Below are positions 8,338-14,052 of a stretch of 14,052 nt of DNA, in pieces. Within the stretch, counting starts at the first letter, position 1. Each line of letters starts with the position of its first letter. Position numbers and translations under genes: made by a program. Location of the stretch: positions 1 to 14,052 of the forward strand of contig CAMPKL010000029.1 of the NCBI GenBank assembly GCA_946887065.1, read 5' to 3'. The notes beneath the pieces are model-generated. The model was not told the DNA's origin and ran no database searches. It saw only the letters and a list, made by a program, of their open reading frames with translations. This stretch comes from an uncultured Bryobacterales bacterium (GTDB taxonomy: Bacteria > Acidobacteriota > Terriglobia > Bryobacterales > UBA6623).

Positions 8338-8710
8338 CAAGTTCCGCGACGACGCGAGCGTCGCCTTCGAGGAAGTCGAGCTGAGCCAGCCCGCCCGGGA
8401 AGACCCACTTGGTCTCGGCGAAAAAATCGCCGTTCAGCGCCCCGTCGTAAGCCTCGACCCAATAGAAAATCAGCTCAATCGGCGTTTTGCCGGGGTACGC
8501 AAACTCATACCGCATGAACTCATCGCCCAGGGCCGCCTCGATCCGCAGTTCTTCTCGCAACTCCCGGACCAGGGCAGCGCGGGGATCTTCGCCCCGCTCC
8601 GCCTTCCCTCCAGGGAACTCCCACTTCGAGGCGTGATCCTGGTCAGAGCGGCGCCGGCATGCCAAAATGCGCCCCTCCGAGACCAACAATCCCGCGACGA
8701 CCGTGAGCAC
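8318..8710 (-). CDS. NUDIX hydrolase, MutT-like
   Basis: This 130-residue pyrophosphohydrolase probably acts on nucleoside triphosphates; oxidised dGTP is the classical MutT substrate. The Nudix box G35-x5-E41-x7-R49-E50-L-R-E53-E54-x-x-I57 is complete in all metal-binding glutamates, but the usual Gly near its end is Arg56. The N-terminal strand (TVVAGLLVSEGRILACRR) and KWEFPGGK are typical of MutT. The start GTG overlaps the stop of the upstream gene by one base (TAGTG), so translation is likely coupled. It is the last gene of the glutathione peroxidase operon and runs 20 bp into the end of the opposing M23 gene. Substrate assignment beyond the family is inference. Confidence 0.9.
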   Translation of the reverse strand: MLTVVAGLLVSEGRILACRRRSDQDHASKWEFPGGKAERGEDPRAALVRELREELRIEAALGDEFMRYEFAYPGKTPIELIFYWVEAYDGALNGDFFAETKWVFPGGLAQLDFLEGDARVVAELASPPLG

Positions 8711-9756
8711 TAATCGCCGCCGGCGGTGGGCCGGAAACCGCCGTGGAAGTCCTCAAACGCCGCCTGGCTCGCCTCGAACTTCTCCGGCGTCGTGAAGCAG
8801 ATGACCTGATAGGCGCCCGACTCGTCCGAATACAGCAGGGAGTAAAACGTCAGCGCGAGGCCCGAAGGCTGCACATCCATCGTGATGCGCCGTGCGGGCA
8901 GCCCAAGAACCGCCACGTCTTCGTCTAAAACGACCGATGCTTCAGGGTCCGTTTGCTGCGCGTTCACAAGCGCGGCGCTGACCAGATTGTCGAGAGGCAG
9001 CCGGTTTGATTCGTCGATGACAATCGCGAATAGGCTTCCGTCAAGGCTCTGGAACTCGTGGCGTCCGGATTCTGACTTGGTTGGCTTCCACTGTAAAGTG
9101 TCCACGGTGAACGCCGCGCCGCCGTCGTTGAGTTGGAACGTTCGCCGCGTCTCTTCCGGGCTCGCATGCAGGGGCGTGTCGTGAATCTCGAATCCGCCCA
9201 GCAACTCGTCCATATCCGGTGCTAGCGCTTCGAAGTGGTCGCGGTGCGCGTAGACGACGAGGGCGGAATTCCCCTGCGTCCCCCCGAAGTAATAGCTGCG
9301 GTAGTGAAAGGGAACGCCCTGCACGGTAGCCTCGATCTCGATCCTGACCACCTCCACGCCGCTTACTGTCGCCATCTCCGAAGAAATCAGTTCAGCCGCC
9401 GGGTCCGCGTTTTGCGCGTTGGCCAGCGCGATCGCCGGCAACCGCTCCAGCGCGACCGGGATCGCCTCGCTCGCGAAAACCGCTCCTGCGTTCCCTGTCG
9501 AGTGACGCAACAGGTGACGGTTGGTCGCCGAGGAATTGGCCGTCGACCACTTCTTGGGATTGAAGATGACCGCGTAAGGGCCGCTATCCGCGGTTAGGCG
9601 TCCCGTTGCCGGCTCGCCCGGCTGTTCCGCGTAAGCCCAGGTCCCGTCCGCGAAGAGCTGCACCTTGGCGCCGCCGTCGGTCGTGGCCGACATGGTTTGC
9701 GCGGCCGCGGCCGCTGCAAACAGGGCCAACGCAGCCAACACCCTCAATAAATTCAT
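8710..9756 (-). CDS. Secreted protein with internal tandem duplication, function unknown
   Basis: The 348-residue product begins with a clear signal peptide (residues 1-20, ending AAAAQ). A short segment DGGAKVQLFADGTWAYAE (27-44) follows, of a kind seen at the start of several exported hypothetical proteins. The rest is two copies of one domain, about 60-190 and 213-342. LANAQNADPAAE (111-122) pairs with LVNAQQTDPEAS (263-274), and LLGGF (185-189) with FHGGF (337-341), both at an offset of exactly 152 residues. Each copy ends in a strand-rich part with YRSYYF or FYSLLY followed by a helix. The fold may be DcrB/PsbP-like, but I do not recognise the family firmly. Its ATG overlaps the TraB/GumN stop by 4 nt, which ties it to that gene. 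Confidence 0.82.
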   Translation of the reverse strand: MNLLRVLAALALFAAAAAAQTMSATTDGGAKVQLFADGTWAYAEQPGEPATGRLTADSGPYAVIFNPKKWSTANSSATNRHLLRHSTGNAGAVFASEAIPVALERLPAIALANAQNADPAAELISSEMATVSGVEVVRIEIEATVQGVPFHYRSYYFGGTQGNSALVVYAHRDHFEALAPDMDELLGGFEIHDTPLHASPEETRRTFQLNDGGAAFTVDTLQWKPTKSESGRHEFQSLDGSLFAIVIDESNRLPLDNLVSAALVNAQQTDPEASVVLDEDVAVLGLPARRITMDVQPSGLALTFYSLLYSDESGAYQVICFTTPEKFEASQAAFEDFHGGFRPTAGGD

Positions 9757-10688
9757 TCCGCCGCTCCCACCTGCATCACCTCAAAACCATGCGCGTCCCG
9801 CTGCAGCATCTCCACCAATCCTTGTTCGCCGACGAGGTGGGCCGCGCCGACGATGACAAACCATTTGCCTCCGCCTTCGAGCATGTCGACGATCTTCTCG
9901 GCCATTCCGACATTGCGGTCGATCAGAATGCGCTGGTACAGCGGACGCATCTCCGGTTTCTCCCGGTAGTCGTCGAGCAGCATATTCGCTAACACAGTGG
10001 AGTCGCCGATTCGCCACGAGGCGATCATCTCGTCGATTCGATCAGAGAAACTCTCGTACTCCTCGATTGTCGAAATCAGAAACAGCTCTTGTAAATCGTC
10101 CGGCATCTCCGCCAGCATCCGCAACTGGAACTCAGCGGTTTCCAGTTCGTGGACAACCTTGTCTTGCTGCTCGGCGAGACGCAGAAAATGGCGCTCGATG
10201 CCGATCTCCGCGTCGAAACCCACGCGCTGCATCTCCAGGATCTGCAACGTCGCCGCCGACATCCAGGGGCGGAAACCTTGGAACACCATCAGCGGCAAGC
10301 CGCGCTCCTCCAAAAAACCTTGAAAGCGCGCGAACGCTTCCGGCGAGAGATGATCCTGGACCGTCGTGCCGTCCGAGTACACGCCCATCTGTAGCGCAAG
10401 CGCCTGCTGCTCCGCCGTACCGGCTCCGCCGACGTTGACTTCCACCACCACGTTGTCCGAGGCGCGGAAGGCCTCTTCAATCCGCGCGTCCAGCGGATAC
10501 ATGTCCGGCTTGGCCAAGTGGATGGAGCCCAGTAGGTAGACCTCCCCCGCGTTGCTGGTGATTTTCCACAGGAAAACGGGCGACTGCGCAACCGCCGCTT
10601 GCGTGCCGAAGACAAACAACAAGGCCGAAAGCAACCACTGCCTTCGGCCCAGAAACCCACCGGATGTTTTGTTGGATAAAGGATTCAT
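9753..10688 (-). CDS. TraB/GumN family protein
   Basis: This 311-residue exported protein belongs to the TraB/GumN (PF01963-type) family, related to the Tiki proteases and proposed to be metal-dependent. A signal segment lies at about residues 17-34 (WLLSALLFVFGTQAAVAQ). The family's first GxxH motif is GSIHLA (54-59), the conserved acidic strand is VVVEVN (80-85), and the second motif is VGAAH (280-284) followed by GLVEML. Family members in bacteria have no settled function. It is 45 bp downstream of the glutathione peroxidase gene and overlaps the next gene by ATGA. There is no clear ribosome site; a hairpin sits directly before the ATG. The protein seems intact. Confidence 0.88.
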   Translation of the reverse strand: MNPLSNKTSGGFLGRRQWLLSALLFVFGTQAAVAQSPVFLWKITSNAGEVYLLGSIHLAKPDMYPLDARIEEAFRASDNVVVEVNVGGAGTAEQQALALQMGVYSDGTTVQDHLSPEAFARFQGFLEERGLPLMVFQGFRPWMSAATLQILEMQRVGFDAEIGIERHFLRLAEQQDKVVHELETAEFQLRMLAEMPDDLQELFLISTIEEYESFSDRIDEMIASWRIGDSTVLANMLLDDYREKPEMRPLYQRILIDRNVGMAEKIVDMLEGGGKWFVIVGAAHLVGEQGLVEMLQRDAHGFEVMQVGAAE

Positions 10689-10690
10689 GA

Positions 10691-10709
10691 GGCCAGAAGT
10701 TCTCTGGCC
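10691..10709 (-). promoter_or_regulatory. Hairpin abutting the TraB/GumN start codon
   Basis: The perfect 7-bp arms GGCCAGA and TCTGGCC, with a 5-nt loop, occupy the gap between the peroxidase stop and the TraB/GumN ATG. On the minus strand only two bases separate the stem from the start codon. No U-tract follows, so it is not a normal terminator. It may limit initiation or mark an mRNA processing point; this is inference from position. Confidence 0.4.
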
Positions 10710-10733
10710 CCATGATAGACCGTCTTGGCGGCG

Positions 10734-11261
10734 CTAGAACGCCTTCTCAATCGCGCCCGTCAGCTCCGGCGACAGCGGCTCAACCTTGGATTCGTACTGC
10801 TCGATGACTTCGCCGTTCTTGCCGACGAGAATCTTGGTGAAGTTCCAGCCGATCTGCTCGCCGGTTTCCGACGTCAGATGTTTGTACAGCGGGTGTTGAT
10901 CGGCGCCTTTCACTGAGATCTTCGAGAACATCGGGAACGTCACGCCGTACTCGCGGTTGCAGAACGTCTTGATCTCCGTGTCGGTCCCGGGCTCCTGCTG
11001 GCCGAAGTTATTGGCCGGGAAGCCGAGAATCACCAGCCCATCATCCTTGTACTTCTCATAGAGCGCCTGCAGCCCCTCGTACTGGGGCGTGTAGCCGCAA
11101 CGGCTGGCGACGTTGACGAACAACTTGACCTTCCCGTCGTACTGGCTCAACGAGACCGTATCGCCGTCAATCGTCTTCATCTCGAAATCGTCAACGGAAG
11201 GGGCGGCGCCTAAACTCATGGCAAACAAAGCTCCCAACAGCAGTAAGCGTTTCATGCCCAT
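10734..11261 (-). CDS. Periplasmic glutathione peroxidase-family protein (Cys type, probably thioredoxin-dependent)
   Basis: This 175-residue thiol peroxidase reduces hydroperoxides. A signal peptide (residues 1-19, MGMKRLLLLGALFAMSLGA) sends it outside the cytoplasm. The peroxidatic Cys55 lies in NVASRCGYTPQY. Trp139-Asn140 in IGWNFTKILV complete two of the four active-site positions. The usual Gln of FPCNQFG is Asn85 in FPANNFG, a variant I recall from other exported bacterial members. Cys101 in FCNREYGVTFP is 46 residues after Cys55, the spacing of the resolving Cys in thioredoxin-dependent GPx proteins, so glutathione is probably not the reductant. It is a Cys enzyme with no selenocysteine. 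It is first in the operon with the TraB/GumN, duplicated-domain and NUDIX genes. A second ATG two codons inside is possible. Confidence 0.92.
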   Translation of the reverse strand: MGMKRLLLLGALFAMSLGAAPSVDDFEMKTIDGDTVSLSQYDGKVKLFVNVASRCGYTPQYEGLQALYEKYKDDGLVILGFPANNFGQQEPGTDTEIKTFCNREYGVTFPMFSKISVKGADQHPLYKHLTSETGEQIGWNFTKILVGKNGEVIEQYESKVEPLSPELTGAIEKAF

Positions 11262-11340
11262 GAGTATAATCCCCGGCGGGCCGCATCGCGCAGCGGAAAG
11301 TACCGCCGCCGGATAGATTATCCTGACCTATTACCTTCCG

Positions 11341-12072
11341 ATGACGACTCGACTCGCCATGTGGTCCGGCCCACGCAATATATCGACGGCGATGATGCGT
11401 TCGTGGGGCGCTCGCCCCGACACGATCGTCTGCGATGAACCGCTCTACGCGCACTACCTCAAGGTCACCGGGCTGCCTCATCCCGGCGCCGCCGAGACGC
11501 TCGCCGCTCACGAAACCGACTGGCGCAAGGTCGTCGCCTGGCTGACGGGTCCACTGCCTGACGGCAAGGCCGTGTTCTACCAGAAGCACATGACCCACCA
11601 TATGCTTCCGAACATCGAACTCGGCTGGGTGCACGAACTCACCAACTGTTTCCTCATTCGCGAGCCTCGCGAGATGATTACGTCGCTGCTGGAGTTCATT
11701 CCCAAGCCGCGCATCGAAGACACCGGGCTGCCTCAGCAGGTGCGCATCTTCGAGATGATCGGCGCCCGAACCGGCAAGGTTCCTCCCGTGCTCGATGCCC
11801 GCGATATTCTGCTCAACCCGCGCACCGTTCTTGAGAAGTTTTGCGATCGGATCGGCCTGCCCTTCTACGACGAAATGCTCCAATGGCCTGCCGGGGGCCG
11901 CAAGACCGACGGCGCTTGGGCCAAACACTGGTACGCCAAGGTCGACCGCACCACCACTTTCGGAACCTACCGGCGGAAGATCGATGCTCTTCCATGGGAA
12001 CTAGAGGGATTGCTCGCTGACTGCGAAGATCTCTACCATCAGCTGCATCCCCATCGAATCACCGCCGATTGA
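11341..12072 (+). CDS. Sulfotransferase-like P-loop protein paired with an aminotransferase
   Basis: This 243-residue cytosolic protein has sulfotransferase features. The 5'-phosphosulfate-type loop is MWSGPRNISTAMM (7-19), and a 3'-phosphate-type motif is FLIREPREMITS (104-115), with Arg and Ser in the expected places. Between them are the short helices and the KHMTHHM segment seen in this subgroup. Some members carry HAD-type labels in databases, but no HAD motif is visible. The substrate is unknown. The start ATG has no Shine-Dalgarno and lies 79 bp from the divergent peroxidase gene; a small GGATA-gat-TATCC repeat and a TATCCT box (11319-11324) lie just upstream. The next gene begins 8 bp after its stop, so the two are one unit. 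Confidence 0.8.
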   Translation: MTTRLAMWSGPRNISTAMMRSWGARPDTIVCDEPLYAHYLKVTGLPHPGAAETLAAHETDWRKVVAWLTGPLPDGKAVFYQKHMTHHMLPNIELGWVHELTNCFLIREPREMITSLLEFIPKPRIEDTGLPQQVRIFEMIGARTGKVPPVLDARDILLNPRTVLEKFCDRIGLPFYDEMLQWPAGGRKTDGAWAKHWYAKVDRTTTFGTYRRKIDALPWELEGLLADCEDLYHQLHPHRITAD

Positions 12073-12080
12073 GGCGCCTC

Positions 12081-12992
12081 ATGCTGCAGAAGTTCGACGA
12101 ACGCAATCGAGACATCCAGGTCAACATCAACGGCCGGCTAGTCCATCGGGATCAAGCCGGAGTGAGTCCCTTCGATTCCGTCGTGCAGGGCGGGGATGCG
12201 GTTTGGGAAGGCTTGCGCCTCTACAACGGCCGAATCTTCCGCTTAATCGAACATCTGGACCGGCTGCGTTCTTCCGCTCTAGCGTTGGCCTTTGCCGGCA
12301 TCCCTTCGCACGACGAAATCATCGCTGAGATCAAGAAAACCCTCGCCGCGAACAAGATGACCGACGGCGTACACATTCGCCTGACGCTCACCCGCGGCGT
12401 AAAGGTGACCAGCGGCATGGATCCGCGCCTAAACCAAGCCGGGCCGACCTTGATCGTATTGGCCGAGTTCAAGCCGCCGGTTTACGACAAGACGGGGATT
12501 CGTCTCATCACCAGCACCATGCGCCGGCCCACGCCCGACGTGCTCGATCCCAATATCCATCACAACAACCTGTTGAACTCGATCCTGGCTAAGATCCAAG
12601 CCAATGCCGCCGGCGTCGACGATGCGTTAATGCTCGACAACCAAGGCTTCGTCGCCGAAACCAATGCAACGCACGTCTTCCTGGTGCGCCGCGACGTCGT
12701 CGTCACGCCGCGCACGAACGCCTGCCCCGAGGGCATCACCCGCGAGACGGTGCTGGGACTGTGCCGCGAGCAGCGAATCGCGCATAAGGTGCGCGACGTC
12801 TCCCTGACGGAAGTCTTCCGCGCCGACGAAATGTTCTGCACCGGCACGATGGGCGAGCTAGCGACAGTGAGCGAGGTCGATGGCCGCACCATCGGCAGCG
12901 GTAAGAGCGGTCCCATGACCGAGCGGCTATCCCAGTTGTTTCGCGAACTCACCGGACGCGAAGGAACGGCCGTCGTCGATGGGATCAGCTAA
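12081..12992 (+). CDS. Class IV PLP-dependent aminotransferase (BCAT/D-amino-acid aminotransferase-like)
   Basis: This 303-residue fold-type IV enzyme transfers amino groups with pyridoxal phosphate. The family layout is clear: DSVVQGGDAVWEGLRLYNGR (32-51), HLDRLRSSA (58-66), the PLP Lys171 in NSILAKIQAN, and Glu193 in GFVAETNATHVFLV, which binds the pyridine nitrogen. RxxVLGLC and the MFCTGTMGELATV loop (251-263) follow as expected. Branched-chain or D-amino acid substrates cannot be told apart by eye. I chose the ATG because GAGG lies 6 nt before it; a TTG at 12069 would overlap the previous stop by 4 nt but lacks such a site. The gene overlaps the opposing HxlR gene by 4 bp at its 3' end. 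It forms a unit with the sulfotransferase-like gene. Confidence 0.92.
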   Translation: MLQKFDERNRDIQVNINGRLVHRDQAGVSPFDSVVQGGDAVWEGLRLYNGRIFRLIEHLDRLRSSALALAFAGIPSHDEIIAEIKKTLAANKMTDGVHIRLTLTRGVKVTSGMDPRLNQAGPTLIVLAEFKPPVYDKTGIRLITSTMRRPTPDVLDPNIHHNNLLNSILAKIQANAAGVDDALMLDNQGFVAETNATHVFLVRRDVVVTPRTNACPEGITRETVLGLCREQRIAHKVRDVSLTEVFRADEMFCTGTMGELATVSEVDGRTIGSGKSGPMTERLSQLFRELTGREGTAVVDGIS

Positions 12993-13681
12993 GCCGCCGT
13001 ATTCGCGGGCCGGATGTGGGCGAAGACGCCGATCTGCAGCCACTCGCCGATCGACCGCGCCAGCAAGGGCGAGCCTTGCAGCTGCAGGCTCCCTTCCTGT
13101 TTGGCTTTGCGAATTTCCGTATCGCCCGCCCAAATCTCGGTGAGAGTCCGTAGATTCGTCGTGATGGTCAGGTCGATGGGCTTGCCGGGGTGACTCAGGC
13201 ACAACTCTTTCTCGCCGCTGTCGACGACGATCCACCAATGCGGAAACTTTTCCAGCCCCCTGAAGGTGAAATGGAGAACTGTTTGGCCTCCGGGCAGCTT
13301 GGTCTCATCGATCCTGCGGTGCAAATCATACATCAGCAATTCGACGTCGAGTTCGTCGTCCGACATTTGCCCGCGAGCCCAGCGCATCCCCCATTCGCCC
13401 ATGGACATCACGATGGGTTCCAGCTCCCGTCCCGCCGGCGTCAGATGATACTCAGCACGCTTCTGGTCGGGCAGCGTCTTGCGGACAACCAACTCGCAGT
13501 CCTGCAGTTGATTCAACCGCTTCGTCAGCAAGCTGGGCGAAATCTGGGAGAGCGCTCGCTGGAAGTCGTTAAACCGCGTTGTTCCCAGCAACAACTCGCG
13601 GATGATCAAGATCGTCCAGCGTTCGCCCAGCATCTCCGCAGCCTTCGAAATGGGACAGAACTGACCGTACTTGATGCTCAT
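12989..13681 (-). CDS. HxlR family transcriptional regulator with C-terminal SCP2-like domain
   Basis: This 230-residue cytosolic DNA-binding protein has two parts. Residues 1-105 are the HxlR winged helix-turn-helix: CPISKAAEMLGERWTILIIR, then RFNDFQRALSQISPSLLTKR as the recognition region and EYHLTPAGRELEPI as the wing end. Cys9 is at the N-terminal place that serves as redox switch in studied members such as YodB and HypR. Residues 130-225 look like an SCP2-type lipid-binding fold, a known fusion, so it may sense a hydrophobic or electrophilic ligand. GGAG lies 9 nt before the ATG. It is divergent from the tautomerase-like gene, and paired palindromes lie between them, which suggests it controls itself and that gene. 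Confidence 0.88.
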   Translation of the reverse strand: MSIKYGQFCPISKAAEMLGERWTILIIRELLLGTTRFNDFQRALSQISPSLLTKRLNQLQDCELVVRKTLPDQKRAEYHLTPAGRELEPIVMSMGEWGMRWARGQMSDDELDVELLMYDLHRRIDETKLPGGQTVLHFTFRGLEKFPHWWIVVDSGEKELCLSHPGKPIDLTITTNLRTLTEIWAGDTEIRKAKQEGSLQLQGSPLLARSIGEWLQIGVFAHIRPANTAA

Positions 13682-13698
13682 CTGGGGCGCTCCGTGGG

Positions 13699-13725
13699 CT
13701 ACAGAAACTGTAGTGGATCACTACA
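13699..13725. promoter_or_regulatory. Two overlapping palindromes, probable HxlR operator
   Basis: CTACAG-aaa-CTGTAG (13699-13713) and TGTAGTG-gat-CACTACA (13709-13725) are both perfect and share the middle TGTAG half-site, giving CTACA, TGTAG, CTACA in a row. Their centres are 11 bp apart, close to one helical turn. The array lies 18 bp before the HxlR start, where a repressor would block transcription. Binding by this HxlR protein is inferred from position; the GTAGT half-site resembles those of YodB-type members. Confidence 0.6.
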
Positions 13726-13778
13726 TTCTAAGTCGTGGAACGGTTCTGGGAGGCGCGATAGAGTTGTCTTCGTAGAGA

Positions 13779-13792
13779 GGATCATACGATCC
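13779..13792. repeat. Small palindrome in the leader of the tautomerase-like gene
   Basis: GGATC-atac-GATCC is a perfect 5-bp inverted repeat about 30 bp before the tautomerase-like ATG. It overlaps a poor -10-like TACGAT. It could be a second regulatory site or chance; it does not share the CTACA half-site of the array upstream. Confidence 0.25.
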
Positions 13793-13823
13793 ACATCGCC
13801 AGGAATTTAAGGAGAACCAAGCC

Positions 13824-14045
13824 ATGCCGCTCGTCCACGTTCAAGTCATCGAAATCGTCTTCACTCCCGCGCAGTAGCTAGAAATCATCGAGAAAATCAC
13901 CGATGCCATGGTGTCCATCGAAGGAGAAAGTTTGCGCCTAGTCACCTGGGTCAAGATCGACGAAATCAAAGAAGGCAACTGGGGCATCGGCGGCCGCTGC
14001 CTGAAGGCGGAAGACGTCCACCGCATGCAGATGGCGGGCGTCTGA
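13824..14045 (+). pseudogene. 4-oxalocrotonate-tautomerase-like gene with in-frame TAG at codon 18
   Basis: Read through the stop, this gives a full-length 73-residue small tautomerase: Pro2, which becomes the catalytic N-terminal proline, in MPLVHVQVIE; VFTPAQ; then LEIIEKITDAMVSIEGES; VTWVKIDEIKEGNWGIGG; and a normal end. The TAG (13875-13877) takes the place where relatives usually have Lys after FTPAQ. No frameshift is present and GGAG lies 9 nt before the ATG. The residues after TAG cannot act alone because the proline would be missing. Seven other genes here end in TAG, so the codon is a true stop in this organism. It is a recently broken gene or a sequencing error. It is divergent from HxlR and is probably its former or present target. 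Confidence 0.75.
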
Positions 14046-14052
14046 ACGGCAT

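Noticed and set aside
10734..11261. Selenocysteine version of the peroxidase
   Set aside because: The peroxidatic codon is for Cys and no in-frame TGA is present.
11191..11928. Minus-strand open frame of 245 codons over the sulfotransferase-like gene and part of the peroxidase gene
   Set aside because: It overlaps two well-supported genes and shows no recognisable motif.
13875..13877. TAG read as pyrrolysine or another amino acid
   Set aside because: Seven genes in the window use TAG as their terminal stop, and no pyl gene or recoding signal is seen.

Overview
The window is about 14 kb of GC-rich bacterial chromosome. Genes are densely packed on both strands, and several stops and starts overlap. 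The mixture suggests a soil- or sediment-type Gram-negative heterotroph, most likely an acidobacterium of the Solibacter/Bryobacter kind: a DUF885 protein, a TraB/GumN protein, a periplasmic Cys-type glutathione peroxidase, HxlR with a C-terminal SCP2-like domain, a Vps62-like secreted protein and a sulfotransferase-like/aminotransferase pair. This taxonomic guess rests on gene content and style only; there is no rRNA or other marker here. I see no CRISPR array, tRNA, rRNA, insertion sequence or phage gene.

Layout. (1) 1-1565 (+) is the 3' part of a gene for a Vps62-like protein with an Ig-like N-terminal region. It converges on the next block across a bidirectional hairpin terminator. (2) 7484 down to 1645 (-) is a same-strand run: amidase-signature hydrolase, ZapB-like coiled coil, ZapA, a permease with two TrkA-C domains, and a DUF885 protein that has lost the family's metal-binding motif. 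(3) 7609-8337 (+) is a membrane-anchored or secreted M23 (LytM) peptidase, divergent from the amidase. Its 3' end overlaps the end of the next block by 20 bp. (4) 11261 down to 8318 (-) is a compact four-gene operon: glutathione peroxidase, TraB/GumN, a secreted protein with an internal duplication, and a MutT-like NUDIX hydrolase. The last three genes overlap by 4 and 1 nt. The two recognisable enzymes point to peroxide removal and oxidised-nucleotide clean-up. (5) 11341-12992 (+) is a tightly coupled pair, a sulfotransferase-like P-loop protein followed by a class IV aminotransferase; the two domains are, to my knowledge, fused in some plant proteins. (6) 13681-12989 (-) is an HxlR-SCP2 regulator, divergent from a 4-oxalocrotonate-tautomerase-like gene (13824-14045, +) that carries an in-frame TAG at codon 18. 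The gap between them holds two overlapping perfect palindromes that share a half-site and are centred 11 bp apart, a likely HxlR operator.

Most of the window is ordinary chromosome. The points I would look at again are the amber codon in an otherwise intact tautomerase, the three-half-site operator, the apparently dead DUF885 protein, the sulfotransferase/aminotransferase pair, and hairpins that sit directly against the starts of traB/gumN and zapA.
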